Made by a program: the position numbers and the translations under genes. This document shows positions 17,130 to 25,019 of a DNA stretch of 64,000 nt, one piece after another. The stretch's first letter is position 1. The number at the start of each line of letters is the position of its first letter. The notes beneath the pieces were generated by a model. It ran no database searches and was not told where the DNA came from. It worked only from the letters and a program-made list of their open reading frames with translations. Location: assembly GCA_963677135.2 (NCBI GenBank), contig CAXXLS010000009.1, positions 342,068 to 406,067 of the forward strand. The letters run 5' to 3'. The DNA comes from Seleniibacterium sp963677135 (GTDB lineage: Bacteria; Desulfobacterota; Desulfuromonadia; Desulfuromonadales; Geopsychrobacteraceae).

Positions 17130-19364
17130 TCAGTCGAAGATAAAGCGACCCTGGGGCGCGGTGAAAAACTGGTAGTTGGCGCGCCCCTCCCGCTTGGCTT
17201 TATACATGGCGATGTCGGCATTTTTGAGCAGGTCCTGGCCGCTGGCCGCATCTTCGGGATAAATGGCGATGCCGATGCCGATGCTGCCGCTGACGGACTG
17301 ACGGAACTCCCCTTCGACGATGTCGTGCTGCAAGGCGCGGCCGATGCGGCGGGCCGTCATCTCGATCATGTCGATGGAATCCACCTCTTCCAGCAGAATC
17401 AGGAATTCGTCCCCCCCCATGCGGGCCACGGTATCGCTCTCCCTGACACAGGAACGCAGCCGGTTGCCGACGTCGATGAGGAGGCGGTCGCCGTAATCGT
17501 GGCCGAGATTGTCGTTGACGGCTTTGAAATTATCGAGATCGAGAAAGAACAGGGCCACCTGGCGGCGGCGGCGGGCCTTGCTGAGGGCCTGGCCGAGGCG
17601 GTCTTCGAACAGGAGCCGATTGGGCAGTCCGGTCAGGGAATCGTGATGCGCCAGGTGCAGCAGGCGTTTCTCATTTTCGCTGAGAAGTTCTTCGATCTGC
17701 ATGCGTTCCGTGATGTCGCGAACCACCTCGATAATCGCTTCGACCTGCCCCTCGGCATCAAACAGGGGAGAGGCCGTCACTTCGCAGATACGATCCCCCT
17801 GGCGGGTGTGGTGGCGGTGGATCATGGTCACGGCTTCGCCGCTGGCCAGGACCTCCTGCAGGGGGCAGGGATGATCGGCCCCCGAACAGGGTGTGTCCGA
17901 GTCGTGGGAGAGGTTATGGCAGCACAGCGTCTGATTGGCATGCCCCTGAGTAAGTTCGGCGGCGGCGTGGTTCATCTGCAGGATACGATGGTCCCTGGCA
18001 ATCACCATCAAGGGATCGGATACCCCGTCGATGACCGCCTGTAAAAAACTGGTCCGGTCGGCAAGCTCCTGTTCGGTCTGTTTGCGCTGACTGATATCGT
18101 GAACGATGGAACAGAGCAGGGTGCGGCCTTGGAACTGGATCGGGGTGGCATAGACTTCGACGGGGCACTTCTCCCCGTTCGCTTTCTGATGCATAAATTC
18201 GAAGTGCCGCTGTTCACTGGTGCGCGCTTTGCGCAGGGCCTTTTCCAGGTCAGTTGCAGACAGATTGTTGAGCTGGCTGATCTTCATGCAGCGTAACTGG
18301 GCCCTGGTGTACTGGTAGAACCGGCTGGCCGCGTCATTGGCATCGACGATATTGCCGGAGTCGGGATCAATGAAGAAAATAATGGAGTTCGAGTTTTCAA
18401 AGAAGACCTTGTACTGCTGCTGCCTTTCAAACAGTTCGGACTCGATGGCTTTGCGGTCGTCCAGCTGTTTTTGCAGTTCGCCATTCTTTTCGGCAAGTTC
18501 CAGAGTTTTGATGCGGACCTGCTTGCGGGTCAGCAGGGTCGTGATCAGCAGCAAGACCGTGATGGCGGCAACAGTGGAGACCAGGGGCTGAAGCCAGGCC
18601 GGGGGGCGGGGCTGCATTTTTTCGCCGAGCCATTTGTCCATAAGCCGGTAGTAGTCAGAGGAGGGGTCCTGTTTCCATTGGCCAAGCAGAGCTTCGAAAT
18701 CGCCGGCAATATCCGGGGAGGAGTGCCTTGAAAAGGCCGGTCGGGCCTGGATCGGGTTGAGCAGAATCGGGATCGGAACCAGGTTGTGTTTCTGCCGATT
18801 TTTGAGCCCGAAAATCCGTCCCGCCATGGCCGCGTCGGCCTGCCGGCTGGCAACCTTGAGGAAGGCCTCCTCGTAACTGTCGACCGGGGCCAGGTTGATG
18901 TCGACGTCGAACTGCCTGGCGATATTTTCAAGGCCATGTTCACCCTGCAGGTAGACATCACCTCTCAGGACGGCGATCGTCCGGTCGTCAAGATCAAGAA
19001 TCGAAGACAGGTTGAGATCGGCCCGACTGAAAATCTGTCCCCAGCTGCCTAACACCGTCTCTTCGCTGAAGCGGAAGCGGGTGGCCCGCTCCCTGGTGTA
19101 GGCGATGCCGGGAAGAATGTCGATGTCTCCGGCGTCCAGCAGGTCCAGGCACTGCTGCCAGCCGCAGGGGACGTAGGTGAGCGACCAGTCGAGGCGGGCG
19201 GCGGCCCGGTCGAACAGGTCGGGGAAAAAGCCGTCGGCCTGCCCCTGGTCGTTCAGGAAGGAGGTCGGGGGGCTCTGGTCGAGGGCGATACGCACCTCAA
19301 CGCTTGCCCAGCCCGGGGCCAGCAGAAAAAGCCAGGTGATGATGGTGAGGCTCAGCCGGTTCAC
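17130..19364 (-). CDS. Membrane diguanylate cyclase with periplasmic solute-binding sensor
   Basis: The 744-residue protein has, in order: a signal/anchor; a type 3 solute-binding domain (about 25 to 250) facing the periplasm, with ALDQSPPTSFLNDQGQ; a membrane helix near 262 to 282; a short coiled coil; two PAS domains; and a GGDEF domain from about 575 to 735. The active site is MGGDEFLIL, and an inhibitory I-site RESD sits five residues before GGDEF. It should make c-di-GMP from GTP in response to a small amino-acid-like ligand. GTG 19364 with AGAGGG was chosen over TTG 19388 because the signal peptide then starts at the first residues. It lies 89 bases after rsgA. Confidence 0.92.
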   Translation of the reverse strand: MNRLSLTIITWLFLLAPGWASVEVRIALDQSPPTSFLNDQGQADGFFPDLFDRAAARLDWSLTYVPCGWQQCLDLLDAGDIDILPGIAYTRERATRFRFSEETVLGSWGQIFSRADLNLSSILDLDDRTIAVLRGDVYLQGEHGLENIARQFDVDINLAPVDSYEEAFLKVASRQADAAMAGRIFGLKNRQKHNLVPIPILLNPIQARPAFSRHSSPDIAGDFEALLGQWKQDPSSDYYRLMDKWLGEKMQPRPPAWLQPLVSTVAAITVLLLITTLLTRKQVRIKTLELAEKNGELQKQLDDRKAIESELFERQQQYKVFFENSNSIIFFIDPDSGNIVDANDAASRFYQYTRAQLRCMKISQLNNLSATDLEKALRKARTSEQRHFEFMHQKANGEKCPVEVYATPIQFQGRTLLCSIVHDISQRKQTEQELADRTSFLQAVIDGVSDPLMVIARDHRILQMNHAAAELTQGHANQTLCCHNLSHDSDTPCSGADHPCPLQEVLASGEAVTMIHRHHTRQGDRICEVTASPLFDAEGQVEAIIEVVRDITERMQIEELLSENEKRLLHLAHHDSLTGLPNRLLFEDRLGQALSKARRRRQVALFFLDLDNFKAVNDNLGHDYGDRLLIDVGNRLRSCVRESDTVARMGGDEFLILLEEVDSIDMIEMTARRIGRALQHDIVEGEFRQSVSGSIGIGIAIYPEDAASGQDLLKNADIAMYKAKREGRANYQFFTAPQGRFIFD

Positions 19365-19453
19365 GAGATCCCTCTCGGGTGTTGTCAAAGATGATTAAAT
19401 TTCTTGAATGCTAGGAGGGATTGCCGTAAAAGGCAAGTTAAAAGACTGGGAAA

Positions 19454-20455
19454 TCAATACTTTTTAAGGCCGGAGAGTTCTTCTTTCAGTTTCAGATAGC
19501 TGGCCAGGCGCTCCGAGGAGAGCTGGCCACTGTCGATGGCGGCCTTGACTGCGCAGCCCGGTTCGCTCAGGTGGCCGCAGTTGCTGAATTTGCATTGCAG
19601 GGCCAATTCTTCGATATCATTGAAGGATTCGATGAGATCCTGCTCTTCGCCCCAGAGATGGAGTTCGCGCATACCGGGGTTGTCCATCAGGATGCCACCG
19701 TCCTGGAGCAGGAACAGTTCCCGGTGGGTCGTGGTGTGTCGACCTTTCCCGTCGGCGGTGCTGACCTCGGCTGTTTTCTGGATCTGCTCGCCGAGCAGGG
19801 CGTTGACAATGGTCGATTTGCCGACCCCGGAGGAACCGAGAAGGGCAATGGTTTTGCCGGGCGCCAGGTAGTTTTTTAAGATGGCCAGCTGATCTTTGTC
19901 CCGGGCCATGCACAGGTGGACGGGGGTGTCCCCGGCGATCGTTCTGACCTGGGCGCGGCAGGCTTCGGGATCGGCGCACAGGTCCGTTTTGTTGAGAAGA
20001 ATAACGGCGTCGCTGCCGCCACTGCTGACCAGGGTGAGATAACGCTCGATGCGGCGCAGGTTGAAGTCCCGATCAAGGCCGCTGACGATGAAAATCAGAT
20101 CGATATTGGCGGCGATCACCTGCTGCTCGATGCGTTCCTGCCCTTTCCCTTTGCGCCGGCCGGGAAGATTCCGGGAAAAGGAATTGCGGCGCTCAAGCAG
20201 GGCGTGGATCAGCCCGCGTTCCTGGGGCTGGGGTTCGATGACGGCCCAGTCCCCCACCACCGGAAGATCGGCACGGCCGCTGGCCTTATGGCGCATCTTC
20301 CCGGCAAAGCGGACGGTCAGTTCCCCGGCCTGGGACCAGACCCTGAAGTAGTTTTTCTCGCCCCGAATGATCCGTCCCGGAATAAAGCGACGCTGTTCCC
20401 AGGCTTTGAACTGCCTGGCGAAAAATTTGTTCCAGCCCCAGTCTTCCAGTGTCAT
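19454..20455 (-). CDS. rsgA: Ribosome small subunit-dependent GTPase RsgA
   Basis: A 333-residue circularly permuted GTPase. An OB-fold N-terminal domain is followed by the G domain with NKTD (G4) ahead of GSSGVGKST (G1), and then a zinc-binding C-terminal domain with CxxxxCxH and a final C (CKFSNCGH, EPGC). It acts in late 30S assembly. The frame is open upstream, but ATG 20455 gives the usual N-terminus and overlaps the stop of the EamA gene by four bases. It is the last gene of a four-gene operon. Confidence 0.95.
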   Translation of the reverse strand: MTLEDWGWNKFFARQFKAWEQRRFIPGRIIRGEKNYFRVWSQAGELTVRFAGKMRHKASGRADLPVVGDWAVIEPQPQERGLIHALLERRNSFSRNLPGRRKGKGQERIEQQVIAANIDLIFIVSGLDRDFNLRRIERYLTLVSSGGSDAVILLNKTDLCADPEACRAQVRTIAGDTPVHLCMARDKDQLAILKNYLAPGKTIALLGSSGVGKSTIVNALLGEQIQKTAEVSTADGKGRHTTTHRELFLLQDGGILMDNPGMRELHLWGEEQDLIESFNDIEELALQCKFSNCGHLSEPGCAVKAAIDSGQLSSERLASYLKLKEELSGLKKY

Positions 20456-21360
20456 GGCATATCCTTTGTGCGCCGGGTCGGCAGGTTGAACAGCAGCAGC
20501 CCCGTGCAGATGGCGGCGGTCCCGATCAGATGATAGCTCTGAAAGCGTTCCCCGAGCAGGAGAATCGCCAGCAGTGCGGCAAACAGGGGGATCAGGTTGA
20601 TGTAGAGTCCTGCGCGGTTGGCCCCGATCTCCCGGACCCCGCGGTTCCAATACAGGTAGGCGAGAATGGATGGAAAAGTGGCCAGGTAGATCAGGCTGGA
20701 CAGAATGGGGAGAGTCACCTGGTAGGGCGCTCCGGCCTGCTGCTCCCAGAGCAGCAAAGGGAACAGGACCGCAACCCCCACAGTAAAAGTGCTGGTCAGA
20801 AAACTGAGCGGATGAATGGGCGGACTTTTGCGCAGAAATACCGAGTAGAAAGCATAAAAGATCACCGCCAGCAACATCAGCAGATCTCCCCTGACAAACT
20901 CAAGCTGAACCAGGCGGCCGAAATCGCCCTGGATGATGACATAGCCGGTGCCGCCAACGCACATGGCAACTGCGGCGACCTGCAGTCGGGTCACTTTTTC
21001 TCCGAACATGAAAAAACTGATGATCAGAATGATTGCCGGCATGATGGCCTGGGTCAGGGTCATGTTGATAACGGTGGTGGTGTGGGCCGCGGTGTAGAGC
21101 AGGGTGTTGAAGGAGGCGATACCCAAAAGGCCAAGAATCGCGATCGTCGGCCAGTTCTTTCTGATCATCGGCAGGTCGCGCCTGACATGCCGCCAGGTAA
21201 AGGGGAGCAGGATGACAAGGGCCAGCAGCCAGCGCCAGAATGACAGGGCGACGGGTGGAATCAGCTCGGCGATACCGCGGGCGAGGACGGAATTCCCGGC
21301 CCAGAACAGGGGCGGGAGAATCAGCAGAAAATAGACCATGACAGGTTGCCGTTGGCGCAT
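20452..21360 (-). CDS. EamA-family (DMT) transporter
   Basis: A 302-residue inner-membrane protein with ten predicted helices in two EamA repeats. Typical first-repeat motifs PPLFWAGNSVLARG and SFWRWLLA are present, and in the second half there is LATFPSILAYLYWNRGV. These carriers export amino acids, metabolites or drugs; the substrate is unknown. ATG 21360 has GAGG at seven bases; ATG 21372, which overlaps the rsmE stop, is the alternative. The four-base overlap with rsgA shows tight coupling. Confidence 0.9.
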   Translation of the reverse strand: MRQRQPVMVYFLLILPPLFWAGNSVLARGIAELIPPVALSFWRWLLALVILLPFTWRHVRRDLPMIRKNWPTIAILGLLGIASFNTLLYTAAHTTTVINMTLTQAIMPAIILIISFFMFGEKVTRLQVAAVAMCVGGTGYVIIQGDFGRLVQLEFVRGDLLMLLAVIFYAFYSVFLRKSPPIHPLSFLTSTFTVGVAVLFPLLLWEQQAGAPYQVTLPILSSLIYLATFPSILAYLYWNRGVREIGANRAGLYINLIPLFAALLAILLLGERFQSYHLIGTAAICTGLLLFNLPTRRTKDMP

Positions 21361-21368
21361 GCTTGTCC

Positions 21369-22082
21369 TCATGACGAATAAAAACGTGAGAGTAACACAG
21401 GCACGGCGGTTTCAACCCGTAAAATTCGTGCCCCCAGCGAGACTGGCCGGAATCGGCACTCCTGCAATCTGGCAATTTCGTAGTCGATGAATCCGCCTTC
21501 CGGACCAATGGCCAGAACCGTCGGATCGGCAATCCGGTGGGGACAGGGTTCGGCGCCAAGGGGGTGGGCGACCAGGCAGGTCTTGTCCCGGCAGAGTGTG
21601 GGCAGTTCGTCTTCGACAAAGGGCTTGAAGCGCGGCCGCAGGTGAACGCTGGGCATGAGCGTGTCGCGGGCCTGTTCGAGCCCGAGTAGCAAATGCTCGC
21701 GCAGCCTGTCGGGGGCCAGCAGAGGACTGTTCCAGAAACTTTTGTCGACCCGGTAGCTGTTGATCAGGTAGATCTCCTTGACACCCAGGGAGGTCACTCC
21801 CTGCAGGACCCGTTTGAGCATTTTGGGGCGGGGCAGCGCCAGCAGCAGGGTGACCGGAAGAGCCGCGGGGGGTGGCTGGTCCAGGTTCAGCTGCAGCTCG
21901 ACCCGGGTGTCGTCGATGTGACACACCAGGCCGCAGCCCATGGCGGCGTCAATGTGGCCGATCCGCAGCCGATCGCCGGTTTTAACCCGGTGGACAGAGC
22001 GGATATGTTCAAACCTGCGGCCCGTCAGGCAGACGCGGTCTTGGGCTATGTAGTCCTGGTCGGAGACGAGAATCAGGTTCAT
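21369..22082 (-). CDS. rsmE: 16S rRNA m3U1498 methyltransferase RsmE
   Basis: A 237-residue SPOUT methyltransferase. The N-terminal PUA-like domain carries HIRSVHRVKTGD. The knot region has AIGPEGGF (SAM-binding) and LGARILRVETAVPVLL, the signature C-terminal motif. It methylates N3 of U1498 in 16S rRNA. ATG 22082 overlaps the stop of the upstream membrane-protein gene by four bases. The open frame further upstream lies inside that gene and is not used. Confidence 0.95.
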   Translation of the reverse strand: MNLILVSDQDYIAQDRVCLTGRRFEHIRSVHRVKTGDRLRIGHIDAAMGCGLVCHIDDTRVELQLNLDQPPPAALPVTLLLALPRPKMLKRVLQGVTSLGVKEIYLINSYRVDKSFWNSPLLAPDRLREHLLLGLEQARDTLMPSVHLRPRFKPFVEDELPTLCRDKTCLVAHPLGAEPCPHRIADPTVLAIGPEGGFIDYEIARLQECRFRPVSLGARILRVETAVPVLLSRFYSS

Positions 22083-22594
22083 GACAGAAAGCGCAGGATA
22101 ATGACGTAACCGCTGGCGCCGACGAGGCCGACCAGCAGGGTCCACAGACCGTTGCGGACCAGGGCGTATTTGCGGGTCAGTCGATGCCGGCCCAGATAGT
22201 AGATCTCATGGAGGTAGGCATCGTAAAGCTTGTCGCGGTCGATAATGGCGGCTTTGAACTGTTCCTTGAAATCTGCCTCGCTCAATTCGCTGAAAGAACG
22301 AAAATAGAAAAGATTGGTGGCATCGCTGACATGCAGGGGGGGGATAATGGCCAAAATGGAAAAAATGACCGCCAGAGACCCGGACCCCGCCAGCAGCAGA
22401 ATGGCGGTCATGTCCAACTTGTCATATTGGGTCAGGCTGATGGTGATAACCAGCGAGGATGCGGTCATGATCATCGAAGCCTTGGCGTCTGCCAGCTTGT
22501 TCAGTTCCATATGTTTGCCGAGATTCGCACGCAGGGCATTGGTGGCGAGCAGGCGAGGAATCAGGGGGTCCGTTGCGGTGGTTTTCGAGTCCAA
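22079..22594 (-). CDS. PycTM-like (DUF5706) membrane protein
   Basis: The 171-residue protein has two or three membrane helices: about 40 to 58, about 62 to 85, and the last 20 residues. The helical start holds LNKLADAKASMIM, and the central soluble loop has YFRSFSELSEADF and a YLHEIYYLGRHRLTRKY segment. This matches the DUF5706/Pycsar-effector (PycTM) family pattern, known as the membrane-disrupting effector of cCMP/cUMP Pycsar systems. No cyclase gene lies nearby; it heads an operon with rsmE, an EamA carrier and rsgA. Many family members are not in defence systems, so the role stays open. Confidence 0.7.
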   Translation of the reverse strand: MDSKTTATDPLIPRLLATNALRANLGKHMELNKLADAKASMIMTASSLVITISLTQYDKLDMTAILLLAGSGSLAVIFSILAIIPPLHVSDATNLFYFRSFSELSEADFKEQFKAAIIDRDKLYDAYLHEIYYLGRHRLTRKYALVRNGLWTLLVGLVGASGYVIILRFLS

Positions 22595-22731
22595 ACTGCG
22601 CTCCTGTGGTTGAAAAGCCCTGATTATATCGTTACCTCGGGACGATGTAAATCTGCGGGAGGCCGGAATCGATGCTAAACTTGTGGAGTTCGGCTGTTTC
22701 AGTGAGTCACTCTAGAACGGAGGAGCCCGAT

Positions 22732-23943
22732 ATGCTGAGCAGAGATCAGATTCTGGATGCGGCCGCCAATCTCAAACATGTGGTCCGGCACACGGAAGTG
22801 ATCCATTCCAACTATTATTCCAGGGTGCTGGGGACGCCAGTCTATTTCAAATGTGAAAATCTGCAGCACACCGGGGCGTTCAAGATTCGCGGAGCCTATA
22901 ATTTTCTGTCGCACCAGCCGGCGGGCCAGCTTGCATCGGGAGTGATTACGGCATCGGCCGGAAACCATGCCCAGGGGCTGGCGAGTGCCGCGGCGATGCT
23001 GGGTTGCCCGTGCCGGGTGGTGATGCCGGAGGGAACCCCTCTGGCCAAGGAGCTGGCCACCCTGGACTATGGCGCGCAGGTCGATATCCACGGTGCCGGG
23101 TTTGACGAAGCCGCCGCCTACGCCAGGCAGGTTGCGGCAGACCGGAACCTGCTGTATGTACCGGCCTTCGATGATGAACTGATCATGGCCGGGCAGGGGA
23201 CTATCGGGCTGGAGATTCTCGACCAGCTTCCGGAGCTGGACACCCTTCTGGTGCCGGTCGGCGGCGGGGGATTGATCTCCGGGGTCGCCGCCGCCATCAA
23301 GACCGTTCGGCCGGGGGTTCGGGTCATCGGGGTTGAGGCCGCCTGCGCCGCCAGTGCCGCTTTGGCCAGACGCAACGGCAAGCCGGTTTGTCTGGTCAAC
23401 TACTGCCATACCCTGGCCGACGGGATTGCCGTCAAGCAGATCGGCGAGCGAACCTTCCCTGAAATGGAAAAGTATGTCGATGAACTGATCAGCGTCGAAG
23501 AGGAGGCGATCGCCATGGCGATCGTCGGGTTGATGGAAAAGGCCAAGCTGGTTGTCGAAGGGGCCGGCGCCGTGGGGCTTGCGGCTCTGCTTTATGGCTT
23601 TAAAGCCAGGCAGAAAGGGCATACCCTGTGTCTGCTTTCAGGGGGAAATCTCGACGTTCAGACCATGTCCAGGGTGGTCGAACGGGGCCTGCTCGCCGAA
23701 GGGCGTTACCTCAAGCTGCGCCTTGAGATGATGGATATGCCGGGGGCCCTGGCGGCCCTGACCCATATCGTCAGCGAACTGAAGGCAAACATCTTTCAGG
23801 TCAGCCATGACCGGCACAAGTCCTCACTTCCTCTGGGTGAGGCCGAAGTTATTCTGGACCTGGAAACCAGAGGTGCTTCCCACATCCAGGATATTCTGCT
23901 GCGGCTTGAGGAGGAGGGCTATCGGCCGGAGGTTCTGAACTAA
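22732..23943 (+). CDS. ilvA: Threonine ammonia-lyase
   Basis: A 403-residue PLP enzyme of the IlvA/TdcB type with a single C-terminal ACT domain. The PLP lysine is in GAFKIRGAYNF, and the glycine-rich phosphate loop is VGGGGLISG; TASAGNHAQGLA is the typical substrate loop. The ACT domain starts near residue 330 (RYLKLRLEMMDMPGALAALT). It deaminates threonine to 2-oxobutanoate, feeding isoleucine synthesis; the short form with one ACT domain is common in anaerobes. GGAGGAG precedes ATG 22732. A TGCTAAACT (extended -10 type) at 22671 may be its promoter. Confidence 0.93.
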   Translation: MLSRDQILDAAANLKHVVRHTEVIHSNYYSRVLGTPVYFKCENLQHTGAFKIRGAYNFLSHQPAGQLASGVITASAGNHAQGLASAAAMLGCPCRVVMPEGTPLAKELATLDYGAQVDIHGAGFDEAAAYARQVAADRNLLYVPAFDDELIMAGQGTIGLEILDQLPELDTLLVPVGGGGLISGVAAAIKTVRPGVRVIGVEAACAASAALARRNGKPVCLVNYCHTLADGIAVKQIGERTFPEMEKYVDELISVEEEAIAMAIVGLMEKAKLVVEGAGAVGLAALLYGFKARQKGHTLCLLSGGNLDVQTMSRVVERGLLAEGRYLKLRLEMMDMPGALAALTHIVSELKANIFQVSHDRHKSSLPLGEAEVILDLETRGASHIQDILLRLEEEGYRPEVLN

Positions 23944-23972
23944 TTTCTGCCCGGAATCCGCATGGCCGCCGA

Positions 23973-24542
23973 TCACTCCGGTTGAAAACCGGGCCGCCAG
24001 TGAATGTCGGCACGGCCGCAGTCGTTGCAGAGCCGGGCCCAGACAAAGCACAGGTCGGACAGGCGGTTGACAAAACGCAGGCAGAGGGGATTGATGGGTT
24101 CCAGGTCGGCCAGGGTCACCATTTCCCGTTCGCAGCGCCGGGTCACTGTCCTGGCCAGGTGGAGCGTCGCTGCAGCGCGGCTGCCACCGGGCAGAACAAA
24201 ATTTTCTGCCGGGGGCAACTGTGCTCTGGCCTCTTTCAGCCAGGCCTCGAGACGGTCGATCTGGCGTTGTTCGATATGGGGGACGCGGTCGTAATATTGG
24301 CTGTCGGCGGGAGTGGCCAGTTCGCTTCCCAGGTTGAATAATTCGTTTTGCAGGACCAGGAGCCTGGAGTTGAGGTCGGCGGGCAGGTCCTCGCAGCGAA
24401 CCAGGCCGAAAACCGAATTGAGTTCGTCGATGGAGCCATAGGTCCTTACCCTTTGCGAGCCCTTTGAAACCCGTGCTCCATCAACCAGGCTGGTCCTCCC
24501 CCGGTCGCCACCGCGGGTCATAATCTTGTCCAGTTTGGGCAT
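23973..24542 (-). CDS. PduO-type ATP:cob(I)alamin adenosyltransferase
   Basis: A 189-residue helical protein. The N-terminal TRGGDRGRTSLVDG is the ATP-binding signature (usually TxxGDxGxTxL) and SIDELNSVFG follows; the C-terminal RCEREMV and FVNRLSDLCFVWAR segments are typical of the family. It transfers the 5'-deoxyadenosyl group of ATP to cob(I)alamin to make coenzyme B12. ATG 24542 with GGAG seven bases upstream was chosen. It is divergent from the sigma-54-controlled transporter operon and convergent with ilvA. It does not sit in a cobalamin operon. Confidence 0.93.
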   Translation of the reverse strand: MPKLDKIMTRGGDRGRTSLVDGARVSKGSQRVRTYGSIDELNSVFGLVRCEDLPADLNSRLLVLQNELFNLGSELATPADSQYYDRVPHIEQRQIDRLEAWLKEARAQLPPAENFVLPGGSRAAATLHLARTVTRRCEREMVTLADLEPINPLCLRFVNRLSDLCFVWARLCNDCGRADIHWRPGFQPE

Positions 24543-24690
24543 TGCTGTCTCCGCTCTCAAAAGGACCTGAACCGATGTACGGAAATGGTTCAGGCCGGGG
24601 TTGTTCTCAGCCAGAGGCTTCTGCCTGGCGTCATTGCCTGGCAACAAGTTTAGCTTATTCCGGAAGAAATTAACCAGCCCCCCTGCGTGA

Positions 24691-24877
24691 TTTGCAAATC
24701 TGCGAAAAACAGCGACAGTAACGGCATAAATGCAAAACAGCGTTATTTTTAATGTTCAAGGTGGTGTTTTTTGTTAAATATGCCATGTGAATATGAATAC
24801 TTACAGGAATAACATTTTTATAAAAAAATAACATAGGGAAAATTGAATGACCTGTTTTTTGCATTTCTGCAAAAAAC
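24691..24877 (+). promoter_or_regulatory. Upstream activator sites for a sigma-54 enhancer-binding protein
   Basis: A 10-bp perfect inverted repeat GTTTTTTGCA-TTTC-TGCAAAAAAC lies at 24854-24877, about 85 bases upstream of the sigma-54 promoter. A related copy, TTTGCA-AATC-TGCGAAAAAC, is at 24691-24710, and a half-site TGCAAAACAG at 24731-24740. Position and symmetry fit tandem sites for the NtrC-type regulator encoded at 27778-29142. The AT-rich stretch between them could bend by itself or with IHF. Confidence 0.6.
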
Positions 24878-24961
24878 GACCGCTTTTCAAAGCTTTTCAT
24901 CCGCCTTCCCGTTCCCTTTTTAACCATTTGAATATATAGCGGAAAATCCTCTTTCTGGAGA

Positions 24962-24977
24962 TTGGTACGCCCCTTGC
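24962..24977 (+). promoter_or_regulatory. Sigma-54 promoter of the OFA transporter operon
   Basis: TTGGTACGCCCCTTGC has GG and GC exactly ten bases apart and closely matches the TGGYACR-N4-TTGC consensus (-24/-12). It lies 43 bases before ATG 25020. The rest of the 477-base intergenic region holds the activator sites and very AT-rich DNA, and no gene. Confidence 0.75.
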
Positions 24978-25019
24978 CAGTGTATTCGGGTGGAGTCGTA
25001 CTGCCATAGGGAGGTCGTC

